From the NCBI RefSeq assembly GCF_026210795.1, contig NC_089432.1, forward strand, positions 620,001-684,000: 64,000 nucleotides of DNA, written 5' to 3'. This stretch comes from Rhizophagus irregularis. Lineage: Eukaryota; Glomeromycota; Glomeromycetes; Glomerales; Glomeraceae. The notes under the pieces were generated by a model that was not told where the DNA came from, searched no databases, and worked only from the letters and a program-made list of their open reading frames with translations. Of this stretch, positions 1-11,832 are shown piece after piece. Position numbers and translations under genes: made by a program. Numbering within the stretch: position 1 is the stretch's first letter; the number at the start of each line of letters is the position of its first letter.

Positions 1-106
1 TCGGCTGCGAAGATTACGAGAAGTATGTGGGCGTACCGGTGGGGAGTTGGCAACGGGAATCGATCAGACACTAGTTGAGGTCCGGATTGTGCACCATAAG
101 CTTTAA
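1..106 (+). CDS. possible 3' end of a reading frame, cut by window edge
   Basis: The first ~105 bases are clearly richer in G+C than what follows, and frame 2 stays open from the edge to a TAA at 104-106, about 34 codons ending in VRIVHHKL. No domain is recognisable in so short a piece. The composition resembles the mobile-element-derived ORF near 62-63 kb more than the host genes. It could equally be chance or a transposon tail; the upstream sequence is not available. Confidence 0.2.
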   Translation, partial: RLRRLREVCGRTGGELATGIDQTLVEVRIVHHKL

Positions 107-377
107 GCCTAAGTGGTGTTAGTTGAGGTTATATAGTATTAGTTTTTTTTATTTTGTATTTAGTATATATTTTATGCATTTTTTGATGGCGTCTGGTGTC
201 CTTAGCGTAGTTTTCTTTTTTATTTATTGTAGATAGACTAGTTAGCTATAGGTTTTCATTGTCCGACGTCACCTCTATGTATTTTGTTTTTTGTAATGCT
301 CTATGTATAAACATAATAAAATATGCAATTCTAACTTTAACGATAAAAAAAAGTATATAATATATATTAAAAAAATC

Positions 378-505
378 GGTTACGGTACATTTCGCCGAAA
401 GAACGTTTCGCCGAAAAATAGGGCCAACATTATGCAGAATTATAAATAACTCAGGCCAGAGATTATTTTTCGGTAAAATGGCTTTCGGCGAAATGTCCCG
501 ATACC
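378..505. repeat. short foldback element built of TTCGGCGAAA motifs
   Basis: The left side (GGT..CGG.ACATTTCGCC from 378) is the inverted match of the right side ending GTCCCGATACC at 505. Both arms repeat the palindromic core TTCGGCGAA and can fold over about 45 bp with a ~40-bp loop. No target-site duplication could be fixed. Related TTCGGCAAAATG units occur in tandem at 24.85-24.99 kb. The rest of 107-893 is AT-rich with no supported gene. Confidence 0.6.
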
Positions 506-893
506 AAAAAAATCTGATATAAAATATTAAAAATTCGTGCGAAAAGATGATCAAATAATACGAAAAATCATGATAATCACGATGATGATGGCAATGGTGA
601 TGGTTATTCTAGTTCTAGAAACGTTTCAACTAGGTTTAAATTTATTTTTTATAAATTTCTACATTTGGTAATAAAAAAGCTTACTAGTTACTACGCCGTT
701 GTCCGCATGATCGGGTGATCAATGTCGTATTTTTGTATGGTAGTAGAATTATATATATACAGTATATTTATCTATTTAGTACTAAAATTTTTTCGTTTTA
801 TTCAAATCACGAATCAAATTCTAATGCAACTTCAACTTATCAAATATTCATCAAAATAGACTTATATTAACCTTCTGTTGGTCCATCTGTTGG

Positions 894-2570
894 TTATTTA
901 ATAGAGATTAATTGACTAGTTTGGTCAATAGTAGGAATATAAATAATTGAATCAGTCATTGAATTCTTTCGCTCATCTTCAGCATCTTGGAAGGAATTAT
1001 AGATTGTAACCAATTGCTCCCTTTTACTATGAATCCAATCATCAAAAGTTTTAACTAGAAAGCTGGCAGATGGTCTTTTTTTTGGGTCAGATTCCCAACA
1101 AGATTTCATAAGTTCGGTATAAATAAAAGGAGTGGCAAAAGTGATTTCGGATCGATATCCCTGAATAATGTTACTAGGATTGATTTCCTCATGGTGAAAT
1201 GGGATTTTTCCACTTGCAATTTCATACATGATCATTGCAAAACTATAAATATCAGACGCTGAAGAATATTGACCACCAGATAGAATTTCAGGTGCCATAT
1301 ATTCTAATACACCAAATAGTTCATCTGTTGATACAGAATCTTGACTCCATGTAAGTCCAAGATCACTTATCATTGTCCAACTTCCGTGTCTTAAAATATT
1401 ACCTGTATGTAAATCACGATGAACGTACCCAGAGTTATGAATAATTTCTAGACCCTTAGCAATGTCTTTAAGCGTAATTAACCGTTCAATCCAGGGAAAA
1501 TTTCCAACCTTTTTACGAATGTATTGTCGTAAATTTCCATCTTTAGCATAAGATGTTACAACAATAAAATCTCCCGTGTCTTCCCAACGTGAAACTCCAA
1601 AACAACGCAGTACATGCCCAATTTTTTTACTAAATTTATGGTGAGCTGAAAGCTATATGACAAAATTATAAAAAAATTACTATTTAATTAAGAATAAGAA
1701 AATCCCCAGAAGTAAATTAATTCTAATATTTACCTCATTAATAAATTCATCTAAATTTTTTTGAGATCCTTTTATTACTTTTAATACTACTTCATGACCA
1801 CCGAAGCGTTCCCAGTTATTAGTATTAGTATCCCAATAGGTAATTGGACCCTGTTTCCATATAGCTTTATGAGCAACACTATATCCACCTTTTGCCAAAT
1901 ATGTAACTTGATCAAAATTTTCGAAAGGAATCCATTCAAAAAAGCTATGAACATTATTTGCAGTAATTTGTGTTTTGATGATTAAATTATCTAAACCTAG
2001 TCGCCAGCTTGTCCATTCTGAAGTTTGACTATAAAAATGAGCAGCATTACAAGGACGACACCATTTCATTCCGCTAAATGGCTTTCCGCATTCTATACAC
2101 CACCCTAATGAAAATTTTTGTGATTGTGGATAGTTTTCATCATTTATCTCTCGCTTATCCCACGGTGGTGGTGGAGGAAGTTGTGTTGAAGAAGGTGGAT
2201 TGCATGTATATGTTTGGCATGGTCTTGGTGGAAGAGGAAATGGTGAAGAAGGTGATATGCATGTATATGTTTGGCGAGTTGTTGGTGGAAGATGAAATGA
2301 TGTTGAAGGAGGAGGATATTGTGAACTAGGTGATTGTAATAGTCTTGATGTTGATAGTAGCGGATAATAATCATAATATTGCGTTATATAATCATAATCA
2401 TTATATTGCGTTAGATTTGGAACTGTTTTATCTTTAATTGGCTTGGGTTTATTTTTTTTGAACAAATTTATATATCTATTAGTAAAGCAGCTTATTTTTT
2501 CTGCTAGTTTTTTTCTGACCGACTGATGTCGAACATTCTCGCTAAATGAGACCTTATGCCTTAAAATCAT
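894..2570 (-). CDS. tyrosine-kinase-like protein kinase, two exons
   Basis: A predicted Ser/Thr-Tyr signalling kinase of 531 aa. Exon 1 (2570-1734) ends ..EFINE at a GTAAAT donor; exon 2 (1652-894) starts LSAHHKF after an ATAG acceptor, with the frame kept in phase 0. The N-terminal ~140 residues are basic then rich in Pro, Ser, Tyr and Gln. A Cys pair module follows (CIECGKPF...WCRPCNAAHF, about residues 158-177). The kinase domain begins near residue 212: Gly loop AKGGYSVAHKA, lysine strand VVLKVI, catalytic HRDLHTGN, metal-binding DLG in place of DFG, activation segment end GVLEYMAPE, and C-lobe SDIYSFAMIMYE. This leader-plus-kinase layout is typical of the lineage-expanded TKL-like kinases of Glomeromycota. 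All core catalytic residues are present, so it is probably active. The substrate cannot be told. Confidence 0.9.
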
Positions 2571-3490
2571 TTATTCCTACCACTGCAAGAGAGAATTTAA
2601 TAAGAATCAAAGTTTACGGAGTATTTACATAGGTATTTGTTGTCAAAGTGAATGCTGTGCCTATTGCTTGGCGCGCCCCCACATACTGTAGTAAACAAGT
2701 AATTAGCAATTTACCAATAACCAACATTTGTGACATGTCTGCATCCGGATGATTGGTTCGTGTAAGTATTACAAATGATCAACATTTTCGCATGGGAAAG
2801 AAAAAATGCTCTTTAAATTTACACTGAAAAATTTTAATAGAATAACAAGTAAACGGTAAACGTAAAGCAAAAGAGAACTCTAATTTTTTAAATTAATAAT
2901 AATTAATATAATTACTTTATTAGGTTTATAAAAGGATTTGTTTATGTTGACTAAGATAAAAAATCTTTTTTTTTTAAATTAGTAACGTATTTTATTAGCA
3001 AGTTGCCTTGGTCCCTGACAGGGCGTTCTAAATTGTTCAATGGAAAATTTTTTTATTTTAATATATAATTAATTATTTATTATATTGTATTATTTTTTTT
3101 TTAATTATTTAGATTATTTAAAAAAAAACCTTTCGTGAATGTATGTTGATCATTTTAGTACGAAAAAAGGTCTTGAACAATTGTAATTATGATTATTTAA
3201 TAAAAAAAATCTTAGATAATTATTTGGTCATTTTAATTTATTAATAAAAAAACTTAGATAATCATTTGGAAAAGATTCTCATATTTAAATAAAAATTAAT
3301 CTGTTTTATTATTTTTTTTTAATAGTTTATTAATATTTTTCGTAAATCATTTTAGTATGACTCCAAACGAAACAAAGATCTTGAACAATTATAATTATGT
3401 CTTTTGTTTTTTATTTGATAAAAAAATCTTAGATAATCATATATAAATAAAATAATAATTTGTTTGTTTTATTGTACTGTACTTTTTTAA
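2571..3490. other. AT-rich spacer upstream of the kinase with degenerate repeats
   Basis: No gene is supported. Two diverged copies of a ~220-bp unit are visible at about 3133 and 3350, sharing GATCATTTTAGTA, TCTTGAACAATT and AAAAATCTTAGATAATC. A slightly G+C richer patch at 2660-2780 has no open frame. The kinase promoter should lie here, as its ATG is at 2570 reading leftward, but no clear TATA element stands out. Confidence 0.5.
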
Positions 3491-3900
3491 GCATAGCGGA
3501 CATGCTTATATCACCATGCCGATCATTTTGCTGATCATATATATTTTTCAAACTTCAATAAACAATATCTCGAAATTCAGTCATCCAATTTTGATAAAGT
3601 TGTGCTCATTGGATTCGCCTCATCGAGACGAGTCAAATGGTGGTATTTTCATTAATTTTGGATCACTAGATGCCAAGATATTCACGATTTTGTATTTCTA
3701 TTATGAATTATCACATTATATAAAATCGGCCGATCTGGCTTGGCTACACCGATATACATTCGGCCGGGCTATAAAAATTGATAAATTTAAGTTTTTTAAC
3801 GATATAGAATAAAATAATAAACCTTTTTCATTACTAAAATTGATATTTATTAATTTTATATATAAATTTTTAGTATTTAATTAGGAAATTTACTATTTTT

Positions 3901-4230
3901 AGACTTTAAAACTTTGTACAAAGCCACAGACTTTTAAGCCAACTCTGAAATTTTCATCATATATTTGTTAACCATTTAGAAATATATGGTGAAAAAATGG
4001 CATCCTAATTCGCTTGAAACCAAAAGTTACCTATATACTATATTTAGTCAATTTTAATAAATTTGCAATTTTTAGACTTCAAAGTTTTGTACAAAGCCAC
4101 AGACTTTTAAGCCAACTTTGAAATTTTCATTATATATTTGTTAACCATTTAGAAATATATGGTAAAAAAATGGCATCCTAATTCGCTTGAAACCAAAACT
4201 TACTTATATGTTATATTTAGTCAATTTTAA
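3901..4230 (+). repeat. 173-bp tandem duplication in transposon 5' region
   Basis: Two copies (3901-4056 and 4074-4230, period 173) agree over nearly all positions, including TTTGTACAAAGCCACAGACT and ATGGCATCCTAATTCGCTTG. They lie inside the transposon, between its left terminus and the ORF, so they may be promoter or transposase-binding repeats. That role is inferred from position only. Confidence 0.85.
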
Positions 4231-4468
4231 GTAATATATGATTATTTGATTTTAAAACTTTATATATTTTCTAAAATTTATTTTTGTTTACTATTTTAAA
4301 AATATAAGATAAAATTAATTATTTTAAAAGTTTTCTATGTGTTATATTTAATCAGTTTTTTTATAAATAGACAAAAAAATTGCTTTAGCAAAATTAGAAA
4401 ATCCAATCCAATTTAAAATAAAAAAACAATATTTTTTTAAATACTTTCATAATTTTTAATTATAAAAA

Positions 4469-7400
4469 ATGGATAACACTTCTACTTTTTCAAATATTTG
4501 CAATTTTGATTCCATTGAATGTAATGGAAGAATAAAGCCAATCACTTATAACACTAAAATACCAAAATCTACTGAATTAATTATTTCAGTTGGAATGTAT
4601 TTATGCCAAATACATTACAATCAATTTATTTTAAATGAAACTAGAAATATTAATTATAATAAGAGTTGTGAGCATCCAAAACATGATGAATATAAAAATC
4701 AATCAAAAAATACAAAAAAAAAATCAAGCAAACTTAATCTTAAAAAGGTTCCAAAAAGATTAATTGAAGTTTTAGAATTAAATGAATCTTCAGAAATTTG
4801 TAGTATGTGTAGAAATAAAACTGATAAAGATTCTGAATATTTACAAAATGAAAAATACAAAGCACCTATTCCAATTAAAAAAAACAATTTAAATGATAAT
4901 GATAATTTACAAGATGAATCAATAGAAACTATACAAGATGAACTAATAGAGGCTATACAAGATGAATCAATAGAAGTTATACAAAATGAATCAATAGAAG
5001 TTATACAAAATGAATCAATAGAAACTAAACAAATAAAAACTTGTCAACATCCAAAACATGATGAATACTTAAATCAATCAAAAAATACAAGCAAACAATT
5101 TAGTCTTCAAAAAGTTCCAACAAGATTAATTAAAGTATTAGAATTAGATGAACTTGCAATGATTTGCAGTATGTGTAAAAAAAAAACTGATAAAGATTCT
5201 CAATATTTACAAACTGAAGAATATAAAGCACCAATTTCTAGAAAAAATAATAATGACAATATATCAAAAATAGGAAATCATACTTATTTATTTAGAAAAG
5301 ATATCTTATATACTGGAGAAGAATTACAACAATTTGAATCAGATTATCAAGAAATTATGACACAATTAAAAATTTCAAGTGAAATTAAATTAAGTAGTAA
5401 AATAATAAAAATGTCTAATATTCTTTATAATAATCAACATAGATTAAATCTTAAACCTATTTATGATCCAATAGCTTTTAAAACTATGTTAGAAACAGCT
5501 GATAAAGATTTAATTGGATTTTTTGATGAATTATATGCTGGAACTAATCCTAATACTAAATCTGAAACAACAAATAATAACAACAAAAAAAAATTAGTTT
5601 CTTTATGTTATTTTTTAGCTAGCATTAATAATAAATATATTAATGGAATTAAAGTTGATATTGGATCATACTTGGAAACTTCTGGAGCTTCTTCTTCTTC
5701 TATTGATACATTGGCAAATATAGGAGTTTCAGTAACAAGAAAAACAGTAAATCGTAAAAAAAATTTTATTTCAAATGAACACCAACAAACTGTAGATAAT
5801 TATTGTTTACAAAATATAGAAAATATGTTTATTCTTAATATAGATGATTACCATAATATTCATAGGCGTAATCAACCAACATTGTTACAAACTCACAATA
5901 TTTATCATTTTGTAACAATATTATTGAATACAAATACTAAAATTCCAAAAATACCATTTTATTCATTAAATAATTTTTCAATACATAATCCTAAAGGAAT
6001 TGATTCTGGATTAATTATTAATAACATTAAAAATAATTTTATGAATCAATTAGGTAAAAGTTATTATATGCAAAAAGAATTATGGAAAAATTTTTTAATT
6101 GAAGATTCTTATGAAAATAGAGTTGAACTACTTAATATTCATAATTATGATGGTAGAATTCAAAATTACCATGAATTAAGATCAATGTCTAATAGCAAAT
6201 TAGTAGACTTTATTTTGCATCCTTTACATAGTACTAAGGATTATATTGAATGTTTAGATTATGTATTTAAAGCATTTGAAAGATTAGAAAATATTGAAGA
6301 AAATTATTTAAATAATTTTATCATTCCTGTAATTGCTGATTGGCCAGGACAAGTAAATATAAGAAGAGCTATAACACTTAGAATTAAGAAAGGCATTAAT
6401 TCTGGAGTTCCAGAGCAAGTGTTAAATTTAATTCCTATGATAGGTCCACTTCATGTCTCTTTAAACAGCAGAGAAATACTATTTCAAACATATCATTTCT
6501 TTTTTGAGATGCTATATCATAACTTATTTGGAGATAAAAAAATATTATCTCAAAAACCAAAACAAACAGTAATCAATCTTATTTTACATTTAACTTATCA
6601 TGGATGGAAAAATATTCGTGATATTGTTACAAAAAGATTTGGAAATTTAAAAGATGCAGAATATCAAATGATGATAGATTTATTAGATAATTCTATTCCA
6701 CTTACTTTGGATATATATGCAATACTTTTTAGAAGTGGATTTTTTGAAGGATATTTAGAAAGTACTGTAAAAATTTGGATATTATTTCAAAGATTGAGAA
6801 GACATAATTATAATAAAGCATCACTTATGTTTTTAAGTGATGTATTTTATTGGACTTCAAAAAATCATCCAATAATTAATATTTTAAAAAATAATTTACC
6901 AATTTTTAATGATTATTTTGTTGAAAATTTTCATAGCTCTTTAAGGCATCAAACAGCAGAATCAAATTCAGAGTTACAAATTATACAAAAAGCAAAAATT
7001 ATTGATGCTGAAAGAAATAATAATTCTTTTAAAAATTCTTTTGTTAATTTGAGAAATCCAGCTAAGTCTCAAATTAAAGAATTAAAATCTTTAGAAAAAA
7101 AGGTTTCATTATTTTTATTCTCAATATTTGATAAGATTCATCAGAATATAGGAAATACAAAACAAATTAATAATGATAGATATCCAAAATTTTATCTTCC
7201 AAGTTTTGATATTGAAGTGGATGTAAAGGTACTTCCTTTAGGCTGGAATACACAAAAAATACCAGCAGATGATAAATTTTGTGATGCAAATAATTGTTTA
7301 TTATCAAATAGTATAGATTTATCTAATGGAATTGTTTTACTTTGTGGACACAGTTTTCATAAAGAATGTTTAAGTACTTTATATGATGATAAATGTAATT

Positions 7401-7633
7401 TTTGTTTTGATTATTTATCATCTGGAATTGAGAAAAATATTAAGAGTTTGGATCAAAGATTGTCGACATCATTAAAAGAAAATGAAATCCCTTTATTTGA
7501 AAAGGAAAATAATAATGATGATGAAAATGATGAAGAAGAGAATATTGAAAACATATTAGAAAGAATAGAATGTGATGTAGAAAATCAATATGATATAATG
7601 TATCAACAATGGTTAAATTATAATGATATATAA
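4469..7633 (+). CDS. putative transposase with duplicated Zn modules and RING-H2 tail
   Basis: A single 1054-aa uninterrupted ORF occupying most of the TIR element. Residues ~68-113 and ~192-236 are two copies of one Cys/His module: C.HPKHDEY..QSKNT, KVP.RLI.VLEL, then ICSMC..KTDKDS.YLQ. They are joined by repeats of an ESIEVIQN unit. The centre (about 330-870) is the likely catalytic core, with acidic candidates in IDDYHNIH (~456), IADWPGQ (~624) and VENFHSSLR (~818), spaced as in an RNase H-fold DDE enzyme. The C-terminus (~936-980) is a RING-H2 finger: C.4C...LLCGHSFHKEC...KCNFC, followed by an acidic Asn/Asp tail. Its place between matched TIRs argues for transposase. The DDE reading is inference; a domesticated host protein is less likely given the intact termini. 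Confidence 0.75.
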   Translation: MDNTSTFSNICNFDSIECNGRIKPITYNTKIPKSTELIISVGMYLCQIHYNQFILNETRNINYNKSCEHPKHDEYKNQSKNTKKKSSKLNLKKVPKRLIEVLELNESSEICSMCRNKTDKDSEYLQNEKYKAPIPIKKNNLNDNDNLQDESIETIQDELIEAIQDESIEVIQNESIEVIQNESIETKQIKTCQHPKHDEYLNQSKNTSKQFSLQKVPTRLIKVLELDELAMICSMCKKKTDKDSQYLQTEEYKAPISRKNNNDNISKIGNHTYLFRKDILYTGEELQQFESDYQEIMTQLKISSEIKLSSKIIKMSNILYNNQHRLNLKPIYDPIAFKTMLETADKDLIGFFDELYAGTNPNTKSETTNNNNKKKLVSLCYFLASINNKYINGIKVDIGSYLETSGASSSSIDTLANIGVSVTRKTVNRKKNFISNEHQQTVDNYCLQNIENMFILNIDDYHNIHRRNQPTLLQTHNIYHFVTILLNTNTKIPKIPFYSLNNFSIHNPKGIDSGLIINNIKNNFMNQLGKSYYMQKELWKNFLIEDSYENRVELLNIHNYDGRIQNYHELRSMSNSKLVDFILHPLHSTKDYIECLDYVFKAFERLENIEENYLNNFIIPVIADWPGQVNIRRAITLRIKKGINSGVPEQVLNLIPMIGPLHVSLNSREILFQTYHFFFEMLYHNLFGDKKILSQKPKQTVINLILHLTYHGWKNIRDIVTKRFGNLKDAEYQMMIDLLDNSIPLTLDIYAILFRSGFFEGYLESTVKIWILFQRLRRHNYNKASLMFLSDVFYWTSKNHPIINILKNNLPIFNDYFVENFHSSLRHQTAESNSELQIIQKAKIIDAERNNNSFKNSFVNLRNPAKSQIKELKSLEKKVSLFLFSIFDKIHQNIGNTKQINNDRYPKFYLPSFDIEVDVKVLPLGWNTQKIPADDKFCDANNCLLSNSIDLSNGIVLLCGHSFHKECLSTLYDDKCNFCFDYLSSGIEKNIKSLDQRLSTSLKENEIPLFEKENNNDDENDEEENIENILERIECDVENQYDIMYQQWLNYNDI

Positions 7634-8204
7634 TTAGTATTAATATAATAATTTTTATTAAATTGCAAAAGTCACTTTATTGAAATTTTTTAATAATAAA
7701 AATTAATATTTTATTTTGATTAATGAAAATTAATGAATTATAATTGTATAATTACTCCAACTAATAAGATAAATTATATAATAAAATAATTAGAAGATTC
7801 CGAATGCAAATATCTCAAGATATATAACTCCAAATTTTGTAAAATAAAGATGATCGGATTCATCAAGTCCTAAGCTTTCTAACAAGCTAAAAATCATAAA
7901 ATTCTGATCACTGGATGCTGAGATAACTGAGATTAACTTTAAAAAAAATCTAATATTAAATGTGATATGATAAAATAGTGATCAACAAATGATCGGCAAA
8001 TGATCGGCAAAATTGTGATAAAATAGGGATGTCCGCTATGCTAATCCGGCCAGGATTACTCCAATTTTTGGTAAAAATAAATATTAACACATGATTTCGG
8101 AATTCGGGTAAATAGTTTAGCCACCAGATTTGTTAAAAAAATATTTTTAAACAAAATTTCCGTATAAGGAGATTATAATTCTGGCTGGCACTATAAATTA
8201 AATA

Positions 8205-8475
8205 TTGTGTGACGTAGATCCCTTACATAAAAGGAAAATTTCCTTAAAAGGCGATTTTCAAATTCAAAATTTCAAATTTCAAATTTCAAAAATCTTTAAA
8301 AAAATTTCCTTTTATGGTAATTTTTTTTTGAAATTTCGAAATTTTGAAATTTTGAACTTTTAAAATCGCCTTATAAGGAAATTTTCCTTTTATAGGATAG
8401 ATCTACGTTACACAAAACGTCCAAAAAAGGAAATTTGGTAACACCAACTTCCTTATTTGGACATTTGTGTAACGT
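8205..8475. repeat. two adjoining hairpin (foldback) MITE-like repeats
   Basis: 8205-8415 is a near-perfect inverted repeat of ~80-bp arms: GTGTGACGTAGATC, AAAGGAAAATTTCCTTA and AGGCGATTTT on the left match inverted copies on the right. It shares its right edge with a smaller hairpin at 8405-8475 (GTTACACAAAACGTCCAAA against TTTGGACATTTGTGTAAC). A relative of the smaller one lies at 63860-63890. No clean target duplication was seen. Confidence 0.75.
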
Positions 8476-9467
8476 TACATTGCCATAAAAGGAGATTTTC
8501 CTTATAAGGAGATTTTAAAATTCAAAAATTCGAAAAATCAATTTTTCGAAATTTTGGCACTTTTCGTTCAAACGGTACACTTATAACTTTATGTCGTCTA
8601 TTAATAATAATTGATTAATATTTTGATCTTTTAATTTGATATTTTTTACAAGTCAATTCGGTAATTTTTAATTGATGAAAAAGATAATTTTACTAACCTT
8701 TGTTTTTAATAAAAAAAATGATTTTATTTTGCCTTTATTAATACGTAAATAATCTGCGCAAACGACTTATTTTGAATTAAGTTTTACGTAAGTATATAGT
8801 AAACAAAAACATATTTTTAAAAAATGAAATTTTCTTTGTTCATTAATCAATAATTCTTAATGTTTATTCATCAAGTTTCAGGATGATTTAAATTTTAAAG
8901 TTAAAAAAAAAATTTGATACCAATGTTACAAATAACATAATAATCATCATAATCATTAATAATGTCATTGCATAATATATTGTATAATGTAATAAAAAGT
9001 TTTTTGATTACATTGTTATATGGCTCTACATGAATTTAGGAAGTAGAAGACTGAAGAAAATTTTTGAAGAAAAGTTACGCTATTATTAATGAGAGAAAAG
9101 AAAATTGAACATGTTTTAATCGGTATATAAAAATAATGAAATAAGCTAGTTAGTGATTATTTTAAATAATTTTTAAATGATTTTAAATGATTGGTTCAAT
9201 GAATTCACGAGTAAAAAAAGTATTACAGCCTTAAAGGCATCAATTGCATCATGCATGATTTTTCTCAGGATCAGCTTTTATCTCCTTTAAATAATAATAT
9301 GATTAGCTAATAATGACATAATAATTTGTTCATTATAAGGGGTTAGCTTAAATATTGATTATTGAATTGATAAGAAAAAAAAAGGAAAATTTTTTATTCT
9401 TCTTCATTTGTTATTTTCTTAACCATAAAAAAAAAAATACATACATATTATATTAAACACGACAAAC
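8476..9467. other. intergenic spacer upstream of TPR-SET gene
   Basis: AT-rich; no supported gene. It starts with a further AAGGAGATTTT-type fragment of the hairpin family (8485-8560). The last 100 bases before 9468 are A- and T-run rich and presumably hold the promoter and 5' UTR of the TPR-SET gene. No convincing TATA box was chosen. Confidence 0.4.
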
Positions 9468-11678
9468 ATGAAATATCAAACTGTAACCAGAACAATAGAT
9501 ACACTTGAAATTGTGCAAAATGCTATTTTACGTTCTACTGTTGATAATTTTTCTCAAAGAAAAAGCAGAGAACAATTAGTTGATGAACATAAAAGACTAG
9601 ATATTTCATGTGATAAGAATAAATATGTTGTTCATAATATCAATAAACAAGAGAATTTAACTCTAAACATTCAACTTCGGATATCAATATCAAATTTAAA
9701 AGTTGATAATGTACCCACTGGAAGATTCTTATTATGTCGAGTGATTTCCAAATTCGTAAAATTATTTTCCCTTTTAGCTCTTGTGGAAGATCCAGAGGGT
9801 AATGTTGAAAGACTTGCTTTGTATAATTGGACAAATTTTCCTAAAGAAGGTCAATCAAATATTAAACCTATCGATCAATTATTTTTACCAATTGGAACTC
9901 TACTTGTCATCAAGAATATATCTTATGAAGTTGCCACTAGTAATATAACCATAATTCGTTCTAATAACCCTGATGATGTCATCGTCGTCGATCATAATAA
10001 CAAGTTGTTTGATGACGTGAAATGGTCCACGAATGAAAAGAAAGTCGAGATAAAGAATGCCAATGATTTCCGTCGTTGTGGGAATGATTATTTTGCTTCA
10101 AGTAATTATATTACAGCTATTGATAAATATTCAAATGGCATCAAATTGGAGCCACAAAATGTCACTTTACTTAATAACCGAGCAGAAGCTTACCTTCGAT
10201 TGTATCAATTTCATAATGCTTTTAAGGATACAGAAATTGCTCTTAAGTATGATCCCAATAATTTAAAAGCAGCTTATCGCAAGGGTAAAGCTCTTTGTGG
10301 TCTCAAACATTATAAGGATGCCACTAATATACTTCAAAATTTATATCAAAGAATGAAAGGTAATACTTCAATTAAACAAATTTTGGAACATACAGAAATG
10401 TTGTCTTATGAAAATAAAAATGGGAAATATGATTATTTACGTATCGTTGATGAATTCTATGAGAGGTCTAAAATTAAAAAGGATAATAAGGGTAATGATG
10501 TTTGGATTTATGAAACAGGTCCAAGATTGGATCATGCTGAATTTTGAAATGACAATATTAAAGTTGACCTTGTAGAAGGAAAAGGAAGAGGTTGGATCGC
10601 TAAATGTGACATTCCTGAATGTACTTTGCTGATGGTCTCTAAAGCATTTAAAGTAGTTTTTAGTAATGAAGCTTTTGGAACTATGATAACCAATAATAAA
10701 GGTGCATGTTCGTGTGCTGAAGAATTAACTACATGTATTACTCGGAAACTTTTTGAAGAACCTTATTATTGTCCGGAAGTGTATCAACTTTATGATGGTT
10801 TAAATCTTAGTAGAGATGAAAAAAATAAAATAATCGGGAAAAGTACAATACATATTGAATTTATTATATGTGCTCTTGTGCACAATATTTTTGGTTTAAA
10901 TTATGAAAAATTTAATCTTAATAATGAAATAACCGGTTTAGGACTGTGGATCTTGCCATCTTTTTTTAATCATGCATGTATTGATGAAAATACATACAGT
11001 TTTCATCTTGGTGATTTGTTATTCGTTCGAACTAATCGGCCTATTTCAAAAGGTGAAGAGCTAGTTATTAATTACAGAGATGCTACCTTTAGCTATGAGG
11101 AACGATTAAGTTATCTTGAATATATTAACGTAGATTGCCAATGTAGAATGTGCAAGTTGGAGAGATCTGAATCACAAGAAATTAAACTTAGAATGGCACA
11201 ACTCTTGAAAGCTTATCATGAATCAATTTATCCTAAAGTATCAAAATCACATAGTGTTGAACTTTCTCATATTAAAGAATTAGAAAATATAATTGCTGAA
11301 TTACGTAATCTTCGAAAAGAACATCCAGATCTAGGATTCAATACAATAAAACTTAGCAAAACCCTGGCATTTGCTTACCTTGAAATTGGAAATAATAAAA
11401 AGGCTCTATCTATTTTGAAAGAGGCATATGATTTATATAAATCAGTTCGTGTGAGTGAAATTCGTATAATAATCTTTGATATTATAATGATCAATTCAAA
11501 ACTCAAGTTGTTTGAAGAAGCTAAGAAATGGTTTGATATTATATTGAAAATAGTTGTAGAACCTATAATGGGTAAACTTGAGGATGATAAACCTGAATGG
11601 AGAAAAGAAGCATTGCTTTTGACAGAAAAAATTCTTCCGAAAATAAATTCAATTGCTGAAACTTTAAATATAGTATAA
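9468..11678 (+). CDS. TPR-SET domain protein, interrupted by one in-frame TGA
   Basis: A single frame runs from ATG 9468 to TAA 11678 except for TGA at 10545-10547 (codon 360); downstream codons continue in the same frame, giving 736 codons. The N-terminal ~190 residues contain a beta-rich region. TPR-like helices follow at ~197-300 (RRCGNDYFASSNYITAIDKY, NRAEAYLRLYQ, AAYRKGKAL). After the stop comes the SET core: VEGKGRGWIAKCDIP, FNHACIDENT, GEELVINY and post-SET-like CQCRMC, then a helical C-terminus. This order matches SMYD-like TPR-SET methyltransferases, which usually modify lysines. NHAC replaces the usual NHSC. The TGA sits in the conserved linker (..DHAEF-stop-NDNIKVDLVEG), so it is likely a point nonsense mutation. 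Readthrough, or removal of a 45-nt GT-AG segment (about 10517-10561), would also restore the frame. Confidence 0.8.
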
Positions 11679-11792
11679 TGAAATATTTTAGTTAGATCAA
11701 ATCATGCAATATCTCTTAATTTTAAAAATGAAACAAAATGTACAATTATTTTATATTGCTGAAAACTTATGCTAAAGATATGTAATCTAAAC

Positions 11793-11795
11793 AAA

Positions 11796-11830
<35 letters not shown>

Positions 11831-11832
11831 AT
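11793..11832. repeat. (AAAT)n microsatellite
   Basis: About ten perfect AAAT units just downstream of the TPR-SET stop codon. Confidence 0.95.

Larger units (their letters stand above)
3491..8041 (+). mobile_element. intact 4551-bp TIR DNA transposon with TAA target duplication
   Basis: Left end GCATAGCGGACAT at 3491 and right end ATGTCCGCTATGC finishing at 8041 are perfect 13-bp inverted repeats. Beyond them the match continues with gaps: TCAC, then GCCGATCATTT and G.TGATCAT blocks in both arms, giving a TIR region of about 60 bp. A TAA trinucleotide flanks each side (3488-3490 and 8042-8044), consistent with a 3-bp TSD like the TWA sites of PIF-Harbinger elements. Subterminal zones (3560-3700 and 7850-7935) hold ATCCAATTTTGAT / GATCACTGGATG hairpin modules, also seen in the MITE at 28184-28964. 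The single gene (4469-7633) is uninterrupted, so the element may be autonomous. The superfamily cannot be assigned by eye. Confidence 0.8.

Noticed and set aside
3516-3812. 98-aa plus-strand ORF at the transposon left end
   Set aside because: It lies in TIR and subterminal hairpin modules that are shared with a non-coding MITE.
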